Source: Homalodisca vitripennis
Taxonomy: Eukaryota; Arthropoda; Insecta; Hemiptera; Cicadellidae
Assembly (NCBI RefSeq): GCF_021130785.1
Contig: NC_060211.1
Coordinates: forward strand, 125,747,001-125,811,000
Direction: 5' to 3'
DNA: 64,000 bases
Made by a program: the position numbers and the translations under genes. The notes under the pieces were generated by a model, which saw only the letters and a program-made list of their open reading frames with translations, ran no database searches and was not told the origin of the DNA. Shown here piece by piece: positions 1-11,699 of this stretch; positions within the stretch are counted from its first letter, which is position 1; each line of letters opens with the position of its first letter.

Positions 1-798
1 CGACAAAATTCAGACTCACAGTGGAGCAAGTATTATTTAATTGTAGTTAGTATTTTGAGTACCAATGTAGAGGTAGACTTTTACCCTCAAATTTAATTAC
101 CTTTTAAATAAAAAGAATCTAATAAATACTTATACAAGTATTTTAGATTTAAGGTTTAAAAAAATCTTACATAAACAAAGCGTTTCTTCTACTAAAATAA
201 TAAAATGTGTTTTTCTTTTCAGGTGAGGAGAGTTAATATGTCCGACAACATGAATGGGTAACCAGACGACCTCTTGTTAAAAATGAAGGTTTGGTTACAA
301 ATAATAAAGGAATCAAACTCAAAAATACGTGTTTAATACTTAAAGTAACATAAAAGCACAAGATAATTGAACTTATGTTATGTTCTTTACAAAATATTTA
401 ACCTTTAATTCTATTAACTAAAGAATATTAAAAAAGTGTATAAAAAGTAAATTAAAATAACCCCGCACGTGCGAGTGCACATGGGAAATTATAAAATGTT
501 AAAATATTTTGTTGAATACACTTTTTTGAATTGAAAAATTGAATTGAAGTGAATCTAATGTTAGAGTTCTAATGTGTTTAATGTTCAGAATATATTGAAA
601 TTATTTTCAGTGATTGATAAAAATTTAATAAAGATAAACAAACAATCTAATCTGGGCCCTCTTAATGTGGTGTAACTGAATAAATGTTGTACATGTAAAT
701 AAATATGAAACATTAAATCGTGCAACTATAACACCTAAATAAAGTGAACAACTAGTTGCGAAAACTGGAAATTTACTGAGGCCTGGAGTCACACTCTA
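1..798. other. AT-rich non-coding stretch
   Basis: I see no gene here. The DNA is AT-rich with frequent stops in all frames. A pyrimidine run ending in AG near 222 is followed by a short open stretch with an ATG, but it closes after a few codons. I could not turn it into a credible exon. Confidence 0.6.
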
Positions 799-1560
799 GT
801 TGAAGTGGTGCGGTAAATAACCACATACATTCAGTTTGTTTAGCGTTACTGTGTACACTAAATCTGCCATGTTCACCATCGTACATGTGTGAGGGTTGGA
901 AGTACAATCAGGTGGAAGTGTCGCGGTAAATAACCACTAACATTCGGTTTGTTTGACTTTACTGTGTACACTCAATCTGCCATGTTCACCATCGTACATG
1001 TGTGAGGGTTGGAAGTACAATCAGGTGGAAGTGTCGCGGTAAATAACCACTAACATTCGGTTTGTTTGACTTTACTGTGTACACTCAATCTGCCATGTTC
1101 ACCATCGTACATGTGTAAGGGCTGGAAGTACAATCAGGTGGAAGTGTCGCGGTAAATAACCACTAACATTCGGTTTGTTCAGATTTACTGTGTACACTCA
1201 ATCTGCCATGTTCACCATCGTACATGTGTGAGGGCTGGAAGTACAATCAGGTGGAAGTGTCGCGGTAAATAACCACTAACATTCGGTTTGTTTGACGTTA
1301 CTGTGTACACTCAATCTGCCATGTTCACCATCGTACATGTGTGAGGGTTGGAGGTACAATCAGGTGGAAGTGTAAATAACCGCAAACATTCTGTTTGTTT
1401 AGCGTTACCGTGTACACTCAATCTGCCATGTTCACCATCGTACATGTGTGAGGGTTGGAGGTACAATCAGGTGGAAGTGTAAATAACCGCTAACATTCTG
1501 TTTGTTTAGCGTTACCGTGTACACTCAATTTGATATGTTCACCTTCGTATACCTGTTTTG
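799..1560. repeat. 113-bp tandem satellite array, about 6.7 units
   Basis: Near-identical units begin at about 799, 911, 1024, 1137, 1250, 1363 and 1470, so the period is 113 bp. The last two junctions are 107 bp apart because the block CGCGGT is missing after GGTGGAAGTG. Each unit carries GGTAAATAACCAC, CATTCGGTTTGTTT, GTGTACACTCAATCTGCCAT and CATCGTACATGTGTGAGGG. The central units are almost identical, while the first and last are more diverged. No reading frame is maintained, so this is a non-coding satellite. Confidence 0.97.
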
Positions 1561-3699
1561 TATATGTGTACTAACCATTCCTCATTCAGTTTCGTGGTTA
1601 TATATTCAGTTGCACCCTCGATTATTTTATGAAAAAGGATATGGAACTACACAAGTAATTATTACGTAAACAACCATTGCTTTACTTCACCAATTATACA
1701 TTAACCTGTGATGGATGTTTAGTTTATTATTATCTAACTAAAATAATTTTAATCTTTACAATGTTTTGAACAATTATCTTACAGCCAAGAGCCATTTTTC
1801 ACTGTGTAAATAGACAAATTTGGATTTTTTTATCGATAGAGGATTATTTCCTGAGAAAGCCATCGATAGAAAGTCGCTTTAGTTACTTTGGATTTCTAAA
1901 TAGGGAAGTATCAAAAGAGTTAACAAAATTAAACGATAAATGTTTCTCAGACTGTGTTTTTTCTATCCTGACAAACCGACATCAATCACATAAATAATAT
2001 TTTTATCACAATCAGAAAAGTAGATAAAGAGATTGAAAGTCACTACTTTAAGGGTCAGTGTATGGTTAGCTAACACTTGTTTACATATGTCTCTTACCCC
2101 TAATTTTAAGTGTGCCGATGTAGTAAAAATATGATTTAAGACAAAATTATCATTTCGTACTAATTATGCCCTTGCGAAAACCACCCATTCGATCTCCAAA
2201 GTGACGTACTATGAATTTCCTTCTTATATGTAAACCGCTTACAAAAAGACACTGGGCGCTTTTAGTTTATGCAGGGTGGGGTAAATATACCCCTCCGCCG
2301 CTGTGTTTCTGCTCTGTCCTAGTACCCCCACTACTGATCGGCACTCGCCTGCTTGCTCTATCCCCTGACCTGGCCACTGCCATTATTAGTGGCTAACCTC
2401 ACACTAGGCACGCAACCTGGAAACGTTTATGGCTCTATTAGTGTGTTCAATTAATATTTTACCTTTGTATAGGCCTACACACAAAAATACAATGCACTTA
2501 TAGAATAGGTAAGTGGATGCAGTGTAAACAAAATGCTGATAAAACAGAGACAAGGAGATGATTGTCCCACTACCCACCACTGGAAAGGGCCCGTCCTACG
2601 CGTGGCTGCTCAAATTTTTGTTTCTACGCAGGATTCTTTGCGAGCTGTTTATCTGTAAAAGAAGTTTTTCTATCAATTTAACGCAAAACCATGTTGTGTG
2701 CAATGCACTATATTAAAACATTGGAGGGTGTGCTTAAATTAATAACATATTAGTGTTGTTTACGAACAGAGATTCTTGTGTAGGTCAGAATGTTTTTTCG
2801 TGGATAGTATTGACATGCAATCTCAGTGCTGATTACCTCCTGACCTCTCGGTCCAGATAGTCTTGGAACAATGGTATTGCAAATTGTGCTCTAGACGGTG
2901 TTCATGAATGCTCAAGTACTGCATTTCATGATCAAAGTACTGGTTTCTTCGTGACATCTTGTCTTAAAGACTCTTGGGACACTGGTCAATCATTGCTTTG
3001 ATCAGTACCGGGTTGGCTCCTTACATTTCACCCTAATTTGTCTTTTAACAATATTGAAAGTTGGGTTTTATAATGTGTTGATGAATATAATTAAAACCTA
3101 ATATTGACTTAAATTGATTTTATTATATACTTATGTTCCACATACTTAGATAACCAAGATTTTAAAAATAGTATCAAAATAATTTTCATCTAGAGCAGAT
3201 TAAGAACTCCCAGCCAACAAATTATTTTTTAATAACAGAATTGCTAGTCCGAAATGTTGGCCTGATAATTAGTTTTGGTCAGTGGCCTTGTTTACAGCTT
3301 ATCGTTGACGATAAATAATTTGAAAGTAATATGTTTTTGACCATTGGTCAGTGATTATTTTCATCACACCAATGTTCATTTCTCTTCATGTCGCTGTACA
3401 TAGTCTAGAGCAAACTCGTGTAGTATAACTGTGTTTATGAACACCATAGTACTATATTAATATATAGCCACATAACTGATTATTTCCCAACCTACCCCAC
3501 TTTCAGAAAGTGTTAACTATAGGATTGAAAGCTCTCGACTGTACTGATGAACACCTAACTCCAATGCTATTCACATTATCGATTAATTTTAGAGTTCTCT
3601 TCTTATATTACTTTTTTATACAGTACTATACACTTATATATTACATTTTTGTAGTAAAATAGTTCACTACGCAAAGACTTTCACATTGACAGCATCTGC
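1561..3699. other. No recognisable gene; two GC-richer pockets
   Basis: Most of the stretch is AT-rich and closed in all frames. Two short pockets stand out by higher GC, about 2230-2420 and 2560-2660. The first has an open frame of 61 codons (2211-2396), but neither the peptide nor the DNA is recognisable and there are no convincing splice signals. They could be fragments of old repeats. Confidence 0.5.
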
Positions 3700-4373
3700 T
3701 CCAAGGATGATTCTGACATTTATATTTTGCGTAACCGAGCAAAATTCTGTTCTATTGATGTATTAAAAATGACCTACTTTGGCCTGATATGTCTATATTT
3801 GTCTTATGGTTTTAGTCTGTTGGGCAGCTGTTCTAAATGCAATTTCGAAAGAGTATTTGGAGCTGAAAAGAAAGCTGTCAGAATTCTTTAAAAATTGAAT
3901 TTCAGAGAGTCGTGCAAAGTTGCCCTCAGACAGCTTGGATTGTTAACTTTACCGTCTCTATATTATCGACGTCGTTCTATACTGTCGACTCAAATGCGAG
4001 TTGATCCAAGGCAGCGACGTCCACCAATACGAGACAAGAGGCAGTACAACATAGAACGACAGCATTTGAACACTTGCCTGAAACTGATAAACAAGCTGCC
4101 TGAAGAAATTAAACACCTCAGTGATTCTAAACGATTCAAATCTCGAATAAAACACCTCCTGTTGTCAAAGGCGTTTTACTCCGTTGAAGAGTTCATGTTT
4201 AGTTGCTGGGATGAAAATTATTTAAAACTATTGAAAACAAGAATAAAAGGAAAAATCCAGTTCTGTTATGCAATAGAATCAATGCAAATGTATATAATGA
4301 TAAATATACCTGACGCATGCATGCAATCTTGAAATTGTTTACACCACAAAGATTATTATTATTGCTACTTTTT
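3700..4373 (+). pseudogene. 3' end of a jockey/CR1-like non-LTR retrotransposon (RT C-terminal tail)
   Basis: Reading one frame from about 3740 to 4332 gives the region that follows the reverse transcriptase domain in jockey/CR1-type LINEs. It contains YFGLI..YLSYG, then ERVFGAEKKAVRIL, then SCK..LRQLGLLTLPSLYY, then INKLPEEIK and finally FKSRIKHLLLSKAFYSVEEF. One in-frame stop (TAA at 3889-3891) interrupts it. The frame ends at 4332 and a short 3' UTR ends in an ATT-repeat at about 4353-4368, a usual LINE terminus. Everything upstream (endonuclease, RT catalytic domain) is absent, so this is a 5'-truncated dead copy. Family assignment rests on recalled family patterns, not a search; the superfamily is more certain than the clade. 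Confidence 0.85.
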
Positions 4374-6539
4374 TGTCAAAATTAATTTTATAAAAGGAGG
4401 ACAATTATTCAAAAAATATAACAAATGTATTTACTGATTGTGATTTAGAACTTCGTAACTTTATTTTTTAGAAAATATTAAGTTATTCGAGGAAGTGCAA
4501 TGAACATTGTAATGTCAAGTAATACGATGTGTTAAGGATGTAATATGTCATCTAACAATAGGTGTCAATTGATGATTTATAATAGCAACGCATTTCAACG
4601 ACAAATATTTGAAGGGCAAGGGAAGTGAGGATCTGAGACAAGTCAGGAGGCACTGTCACGTGAATGTTACTGCCCTCGGCAGCGCTTTGAGGCGCAATAA
4701 GTCCCTTCATTATTTTTACAGGAAGCGTTTCCATTTGGCCCGCAGCCATTTAGCACATTACCAACTTCCGCGTCTCTTATCTTTCTATTTTGTAAGGTAT
4801 ATTTCTATTTACTATCATTAAAACGATAAATGTATGAACAGAATTGACAGTAGTTCTATTTAATTTGAAAGAATTCAGTAAATTAAAATTTTGTTTGATT
4901 TCCTTGATTTATTAAAAAAAATTTGAAACATAACATTTGGAACTTAAAGATGTTTACTGGATAAATTATTTTAACGATAAGTAAACAATGAAAAGAGGGA
5001 TTAAATTATTAAGCGTTGGGAGAGTTAAAAATGCATTTATTATACTTGCAATAACGTTGGGTATGGCTGATTTGAGAAAATAGGTAGTCATTTGAATAGA
5101 AGGTAGGATTAGGTTATAGTTTTTCTACTAGTATTAGGTTAGAGTTATTCTGAATTTTTTCCTATTTTGTTATTATCAGATATGGACCAATGCAGGTTTT
5201 ACCGAAACAAAACTGCCTCTTTAGATCGATGTTTCAAATTTGGTTTTATATATATATATATATATATAAATTTTGTGCCTAACAAGTAGTTATATATTAC
5301 ATTTTTATAAAAACCGTGAAAACCAATTAACCAAATTTATACGGTAAAGTATTGGAATACTGTGATTGGTTTGTATATGTAACTAGATAAATAGAACAAA
5401 CAATTTTCAAACCCTAATATTGAAAATTTTATGAAAGTATTTGTAAAATTAACGGAAAACTAGATGAAAATAAAGGGGTAAGATGCGCATTTTGGACATT
5501 TACAAACTATTGTCTCCAGAGAACTTACTATAAAACTATTCCCAATTTCACAAAAATTAAAATTTTCAGGAAACAAAACAAAGCATCTCTACAATGCTAG
5601 TAGAATTGTTTCAAAATAAATATTTTTTTCATTTCATAAGTCAGCTATCACTAGCTAATTTGATACATATTTTTAAGTTTTAACGATTTTTGATAATATT
5701 GGGTTTAAGCCAGAAAATATGAAACGTCTGTTCAAGGTCATAAATAATATTATATAAGAGTGCATCAGCAAATGATTTTCTTGCTGTACTATATTATGGG
5801 TAAATAAACGAATTTTAGTAAGCAACCACAAGTGCTAATAGCTGAAGTGAAAGAGATTCTAATAATTGTAAAATGGAATAGATTTGATAGGAAGTATAAA
5901 TAATTAGGGATATTTTATCACCACTACGTACAACAGATTTTAATTTAAACGTAAAATATATTTTAAGGCTGTCATAATAAAATTATTTATATTTTATGCA
6001 CTATAATTTAACGTTAGTATATTCTGTACTTCAAATGGATGTTGATAATATGTCATGTACATTGTCTGATGTATAAAAATCATACACTAAATTACTATGT
6101 ATATATGACATTTTCAACCGCGCTCTTGCAGTGAGTTACTAAAACTTAGGCTATAACTGAAGCAGAGGTATGTTGAGTTTTATATAATAATAATAATAAT
6201 AATAGGATAACGTCTAAAAAAAATATTGTCTCGTAAAATGGACTGTCGGTGGAAGTTGATTTATATTTCGTCTTGATTATTTTTGCCAATAAATTTATAT
6301 TCATGTTTAAAAAAATTAAAATAGACTACGGTAAATGTTCTACCACTGAATTTTTCCCTCCTAAGAAGTGAGCGTTGTGCATTCTTTTACATCACATGTA
6401 TGGATTCAGATTTATAATTAAGAAACTCAACTTGAAATAACAGTTTTCATTTTTTTACTTGTACTAATAAACTAAATATAATCTGTTTAAACTTAACTTG
6501 TTATAAGACTCTAAACATTTACCATCGACTTATGATTGT
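4374..6539. other. Mostly featureless AT-rich DNA with one GC-richer island
   Basis: The only compositional feature is an island at about 4605-4785, which contains a CACGTG E-box and is open on both strands for about 65 codons (4552-4749 minus, 4609-4821 plus). Neither translation is recognisable. A short TA run lies at 5247-5266 and a TAA run at about 6187-6205. No other element is supported. Confidence 0.5.
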
Positions 6540-6600
6540 TACAAGAATAGAACACAACGTTTCGAGTATTGGACTCTAACTTCTTCTTCACTTGTTAATA
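6540..6600 (-). repeat. Dispersed hairpin repeat, copy C (degraded stem)
   Basis: On the minus strand this copy reads GTGAAGA, A, 6 nt, 8-nt loop, 6 nt, GAAAC, the same spacing as the copies at 7409, 11498 and 61417. The GAAAC box is at 6559-6563 (complement) and the GTGAAGA box at 6585-6591. Only about three of six stem positions pair, so the hairpin has decayed, and the first base of the box is G instead of C. Confidence 0.6.
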
Positions 6601-6894
6601 ATCTGGGTTCATTAGTTTGAGGTAATCAGTGTGGTTATGAACTCATCTGACTCTAAATGGCAACAGAAAAATTTGTACGTCAAGGCATATAACTGTACAT
6701 CTAGACTTGTGAGAATGAATCCAGTGTCACTGCATAGGGGCATACACAAATCATGTCGCAAGCCACCTAAAGTAGGGACCACGAAAGAGTGCAGTTGGCA
6801 CAACACGTCAACTGCTGCCTAGGTTCGGCGCGATGCGGCTGACAGAAACCGTTGTTACAGTGTTGTGCTGTACAAACCTAAAATTAACGTCGTT

Positions 6895-7090
6895 AATTAG
6901 CTAGCTTAGTCCTCATTGGCCGCCCCAAGGTCATAGGCTGCACTCTGGTAGTCCCAACTGTAGGCTGTTTGCCTTGAATATCATGCCATAGAATTCGAAC
7001 CCACACCATGGACTTTACAAGAAACAACTTGGATAAAAACACAACAAAAATTCCTCTCCCGACAAGAAACAACTTGGATAAAAAACAAAA
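6895..7090 (-). repeat. Possible SINE-like fragment with B-box and a small direct duplication
   Basis: On the minus strand, 6990-7010 reads GGGTTCGAATTC, a good match to a tRNA B-box, followed by GC-richer sequence down to about 6900. No clear A-box is seen. Just beyond it a 23-bp segment starting ACAAGAAACAACTTGGATAA is present twice, at 7017-7039 and 7062-7084. The duplicated segment lies where the upstream part of a tRNA-like head should be. The call is tentative. Confidence 0.3.
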
Positions 7091-7402
7091 AAAAATTCTC
7101 TTTACTAATTTCTCTCCCGACCGTTGCCCTGATGTTCTCATTTTTTAAATGATACCGGAAGAAGTGCCACATGGATTATCTCCTAGTTTCTATCTTCTCT
7201 TGTGCGTTTGACTGACATGTGTTGTGTAGTGTGTAGGTTTTTGCAAATTTTTTAGTTAATTCTCGCCAGTAAAAACTTACAAATATATAACATAGTACTC
7301 TGGCGTACAACTCCTTCAGTTGTCAAGTCAGACTCTGGTGAGTTCATTGCCACGCATTTATTATTCTTTTAATTTTGGCGTATTAAATCTTGCATTAATA
7401 TT

Positions 7403-7500
7403 TGACAATTGAAGAAGAGGATAGATACCAATTCTCGAAACGTACTGTTTGTAAGATAGAACGACGGCAAATGACTGAAATCCTGTTATCTTTTCAAATG
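7403..7500 (+). repeat. Dispersed hairpin repeat, copy A
   Basis: The core runs from the TTGAAGA box (7409-7415) through an extra A (7416), stem GAGGAT (7417-7422), loop AGATACCA (7423-7430), stem ATTCTC (7431-7436) and GAAAC (7437-7441). All six stem positions pair, counting one G-T. Downstream GACGGCAAATG (about 7462-7472) and ATCCTGTTATC match the flank of the copy at 11459-11582, so the similarity extends past the hairpin. Confidence 0.75.
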
Positions 7501-8662
7501 ATTCATCAAACAAACTGCAAAATGACGTTTTAATTACACAATTTCAAACTAAATAGGTCGTAGTCTCGGAGCCGGTAAAATAGTAATCCAATTCCATTTG
7601 CCACGATTTTGTCGATGCTGCATCCAATAACATTTACCATAAATCTTTACTGCCGCTCAAGCTGCTAGATGTACCTATCTAAGCTTATTTCAATTTCTTC
7701 AGGGGTATATTTCCTTCTCCATACAACCAATATAACTTTAATTTATTAAAGAACTCCTTTGTAATTCTGGCCTTTATTAGGCTGATTAAAATAATTAAGA
7801 CCATAAAGTTCAAAATTATAAGTAGATTATTATATTTCGGACTAAATTCACCAGAGTTTTAATAAATACATAATGGAACATGTACTTTTTTTTAATTTAC
7901 AACCACTAAGTTCAATTTTATTAAGGTTCACCAGAATACAAGCAGAGTGGCGCACTTATTTGTATACTGAATGTTAATATACAAAATTTTTTGTTTTTAT
8001 TATGATGACCCTAAATAGTCTCGAACACATAAGATTTAAATATATACTGGTGGAAATTAAAACTGATGAGATAGACTAAAGACTTCTTAAATATTTAATA
8101 TTTTGGGTGCTTGTCGTTATTAAAGAATGTATAAAAACATATAAAATGTTGTAACATTCACAAAGTTAACAAAACATAATCAATTTTACTATCAGCTGAA
8201 AAGTCCTAAATTCATATACACGTATATTTACCAATTTTAAAAATCTAATTTTCTTGTTTAAAAAAAAATCTATTTCCCTCAAAACCTCATTCTCTTGATT
8301 ATATTTTGCCCATTAACAAACTAATTCAAGATTAATACGCAAACAGTTGGCGCACTCATTCACATAAATTCGTGGAAATAGACATTTACTGTTTTATGTG
8401 TGATTACGAGCCGATCGTAATCGCTTATTTTAAGTTTGGAAAAGAGAACTAAAATTGTTTTAATGAGTTTGGTTAAACGAGGGCGATGGAAATACAATAG
8501 AGTATTTGTGTATCCTGTGTTTACATGCTGTGGTAGCCGTTGTATTTGATCAAACCTATGTGTTAGTTGATTATGGGTTACATTACAAAATCGAAATACA
8601 GTAGTCATAGCTTAAATTTCTAAGAACTTTATGTTATACAATTATACAATATTTTATACAAC
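7501..8662. other. No feature seen
   Basis: AT-rich DNA with no supported gene or repeat. An 82-codon minus-strand open frame at 8360-8608 has no recognisable domain and no codon bias I can distinguish from background. Confidence 0.5.
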
Positions 8663-8745
8663 TTTATACTAATGAAACAAAGAAAAATGGAGATTTCAAT
8701 TCTTCCTAATAATGTATTGAAAACCAATTTCATACACGTAGATTT
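8663..8745 (+). repeat. Dispersed direct repeat, copy 1 (partner at 10950-11034)
   Basis: About 80 bp beginning ACTAATGAAACAAAGAA and including ATTTCAATTCTTCCTAA is repeated 2.3 kb downstream in the same orientation. Mismatches and small indels are scattered along it. The flanks on both sides are unrelated. It is a fragment of an unidentified interspersed repeat. Confidence 0.75.
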
Positions 8746-8767
8746 AGTTGGTTCAATTTTTTAACTC

Positions 8768-8815
8768 ACGAAGAAGAGATTAGAGTTTCATTTCGAGAAT
8801 TTTAGAATGGAGTGT
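8768..8815 (+). repeat. Possible fifth copy of the dispersed hairpin repeat
   Basis: ACGAAGAAGAGATTAGAG followed by TTTCATTTCGAGAA resembles the hairpin-repeat core in order and spacing, but the GAAAC box is changed and the stem does not pair. It is listed as a probable degenerate copy only. Confidence 0.35.
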
Positions 8816-10270
8816 TTAATAAATCAGATTTAGATTCGATGTATGAAACACACAATGATTTGAAGATGTCCTTTATTTCATACCGTTCCAAATAGATTTA
8901 CATTTGAGGACGTTTCGTTTGTTTAACATAGTAAATATTTCGGAATATATAATAATTTTAAATATATTAAGATAAAATATTTGTATCATAAAAAGTGTAC
9001 AAATTTTTATTACTAATAAAGTCTAAAAAACAAGTCTATATAGGATCTAAATCATTACATTTGTTTTATGTATAAGTAAGTTATGTGTGTTACTGTAGAG
9101 AAATAACTATTTTACGCTGATAGTTCGAGATAAAGATATGAGATCTGCAGAGACAGGATACAAAATATGAGTCGCAATGCGAATAACCTCACCTCTTCCC
9201 TTATCAGTGGCTTCCTCATTTTGTTACCGCTCCTCTGTCAGCCATGTCTCCATTTGGTTATCTCGACTCCGCCAGTCCTCTGTATTTGGTTACTTTATAT
9301 TCAAGACAGCTACACGTGTATATAGATTTATTTAATGTATCATAATACTTTTTATACATATTCTGGGTAGGTGATCCAGTAAAAAAAATATATCGAAAAG
9401 GGTAGTGAATATTTTATCCTGTTACAACCAGATTGCTACATAATAAATCCTGTAGTATGGTTGCGTAAGACATTCCTTTAATTTATTCTTGTCACCATCC
9501 TTTCATAAACGAACTTTCCTTTCTCGCACACTACAGATAAATACATTCTATATCGTCTTACCCTTACTAAAACTCCCCTGCGTAACTTATACTTACGGTC
9601 TTGCACTTCCCATAGTCAATGATAATAATCTGTAATCCTAAAACAATCAGGCTTTGCAGACTCTTTATTGCCGCGTAAATTAATATCCACGTGCATTTCC
9701 CTTACAAAGCATGATATAATTATCGAAATTACCCCACCTTCTATAGTTACCTCCAGAAATATCTTCTTATCAGCCATGAGTTATATCAAACCTCCAATGG
9801 TAGTACGTTGGTTCTGGTGGCGAAGGCGTGGCAGTGAGTTCTACCACAGGATGAATGAGAGAACTAATGATTTAATTAATGATGCAGTACTAATTTGCAA
9901 GCTACCAGGAGTTCTCCAAAGAGTGTGGGTCGTTTGCGAAAGTACTCCCCGAGTTTTAAAATTACTGTAACAATTTTAAAAATACCGTGTTTAATAGTTT
10001 TTTTGGTAGTAATATAAATATATCTTTTTATTTCTTTTTTTAAGTATGACCTGAAAGATAGCAAATGCAAAGATAGCGCATCTTTTTAATAGATCATTCC
10101 GTCAAGTAAGAGAATATATAACATCTTCAAATACGTAATTTAATTGTACAACAGTTTTATTTCGAAATTTTTTGAGATAGTTCGATTTCAATTACGTTTA
10201 CTGTGATTTCTAAACAACAATTGACCTTTTGCACAAAGGCTGTAATTGAGTTAAATTTAAAGCTGGCAAT
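8816..10270. other. No gene recognised; GC-richer pocket at 9176-9300
   Basis: AT-rich DNA. The pocket at 9176-9300 is CT-rich and has no open frame of note. A 100-codon plus-strand open stretch (9668-9970) is the longest here. Its second half has balanced composition, but it matches nothing I know and lacks paired splice sites, so I do not call it a gene. Confidence 0.45.
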
Positions 10271-10646
10271 CTGAAACGTGTTTAGATTGATTAATCTGGT
10301 TATTCTGAAACGTGTTTAGATTGATTAATCTGGTTATTCTGAAACGTGTTTAGATTGATTAATCTGGTTATTCTGAAACGTGTTTAGATTGATTAATCTG
10401 GTTATTCTGAAACGTGTTTAGATTGATTAATCTGGTTATTCTGAAACGTGTTTAGATTGATTAATCTGGTTATTCTGAAACGTGTTTAGATTGATTAATC
10501 TGGTTATTCTGAAAAGATTGATTAATTTAGTTGATTAATCTGGTTATTCTGAAACGTGTTTAGATTGATTAATCTGGTTATTCTGAAACGTGTTTAGATT
10601 GATTAATCTGGTTATTCTGAAACGTGTTTAGATTGATTAATCTGGT
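10271..10646. repeat. 34-bp minisatellite, 11 units
   Basis: Unit starts fall at 10271, 10305, 10339, 10373, 10407, 10441, 10475, 10509, 10549, 10583 and 10617. All but one have a period of exactly 34 bp and are essentially identical, with CTGAAACGTGTTTAGATTG then ATTAATCTGGTTATT. The unit at 10509 is a 40-bp variant that lost ACGTGTTT and gained an extra TGATTAAT-like block. Each unit contains the inverted repeat AGATT-GATT-AATCT. A stray TATTCTGAAACG at about 10763 suggests the array once reached further. The near-identity indicates recent expansion. Confidence 0.98.
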
Positions 10647-10949
10647 TTGCTAGGTATGGTCCCCCCCAAATTAAAAAAAAAGATGTAAATTTTGAATTTC
10701 ATGGAAACAAAATTTAGTAAACATTTTTTTAAGGCCAAATTTAAATACTAATATTAATATGTTTATTCTGAAACGTCGACACAACGCTGCGCGCTGAGTC
10801 GAGTCAGCCTACCCTGCAGCAAAGTAGCGCACGTAATTTACTAAGCTTACGTTATCTACCTCTCTAGACCTTTTAGTATAAAATTGAGTAATCTAAGTGA
10901 CTTGTTAACGTTTTTAGTTCTTCATCTATTATTACCTAAGTACACAATT

Positions 10950-11034
10950 TATAAACTAATGAAACAAAGAATAATGGGCATTTCAATTCTTCCTAAACAA
11001 TGTACCTGAAAACAATTTAATACACATAATATAC
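10950..11034 (+). repeat. Dispersed direct repeat, copy 2 (partner at 8663-8745)
   Basis: This is the second copy of the segment beginning ACTAATGAAACAAAGAA. It ends near ATACACATAATATACC, after which the two copies diverge completely. Confidence 0.75.
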
Positions 11035-11458
11035 CGTAGATATTCTTTTGACATTTATTTTCTATAAATCACCAAATTCAATTATCAATTGGAGTTTTCC
11101 ACATAATCAGTTTAATTTCTTCAGCAAGCAACGTAAATTGAATGCTAGTTTATTTGGGGTAGTAATGACGTTTGGAACTATGTTTTCCACAATACATTCT
11201 GCAGGTTTCTGAGAAAGTTTTGGAACAAAAAGTATAAATAACACGTTTAATATGATCACTATAATCAATCACGCTGTAATTTTAACTACACAGTGTTTAT
11301 ACTTTGCCAAATACCAAAATACTACTGCACTAATTTTTACTTTAAATATTGTAGATTGTGTTTTATACCAGTTTAAACGAAATTAAAGTATTATTTTATT
11401 AGTTTGAATTTTGTTTTTGACGATGAAAGGAGTGTAAAGTGAACAGGATTTTACCGGA

Positions 11459-11582
11459 TTTGCCATCGTTCAGTGAAACAAAAATCAGTAACACTACGTT
11501 TCGGGATCTGCAATCTGATCTCTTCTTCAGGTAAATAACTTATTATGTTAAGTTGGTTATTTTGTTTCACAACGATGGTAAA
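11459..11582 (-). mobile_element. Short MITE-like element with 12-bp terminal inverted repeats carrying hairpin core (copy B)
   Basis: The ends are TTTGCCATCGTT (11459-11470) and AACGATGGTAAA (11571-11582), inverted repeats with one mismatch. Similarity continues inward as GTGAAACAAAA on one side and TTTTGTTTCAC on the other. On the minus strand the centre reads CTGAAGA (11524-11530), A, GAGATC, loop AGATTGCA, GATCCC, GAAAC (11498-11502). Five of six stem positions pair. At 124 bp with no coding capacity it resembles a miniature inverted-repeat element. Its transposase partner is not in the window. Confidence 0.65.
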
Positions 11583-11699
11583 CTATAATGGCTTTCAGAT
11601 TGTTACCACATAACAGCTCTCGTATAAGAGTATAATGAATAAGTTTATTTCTAAAACCTATAGCTGAGTTGCTGAGGTTACATACGGAACATAGGGTTT

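Noticed and set aside
9668..9970. 100-codon ORF
   Set aside because: No recognisable motif and no paired splice signals; the first half is AT-driven.
10271..10646. Resemblance of the 34-bp array to a CRISPR array
   Set aside because: Units are contiguous copies with no unique spacers, and the genome is eukaryotic.
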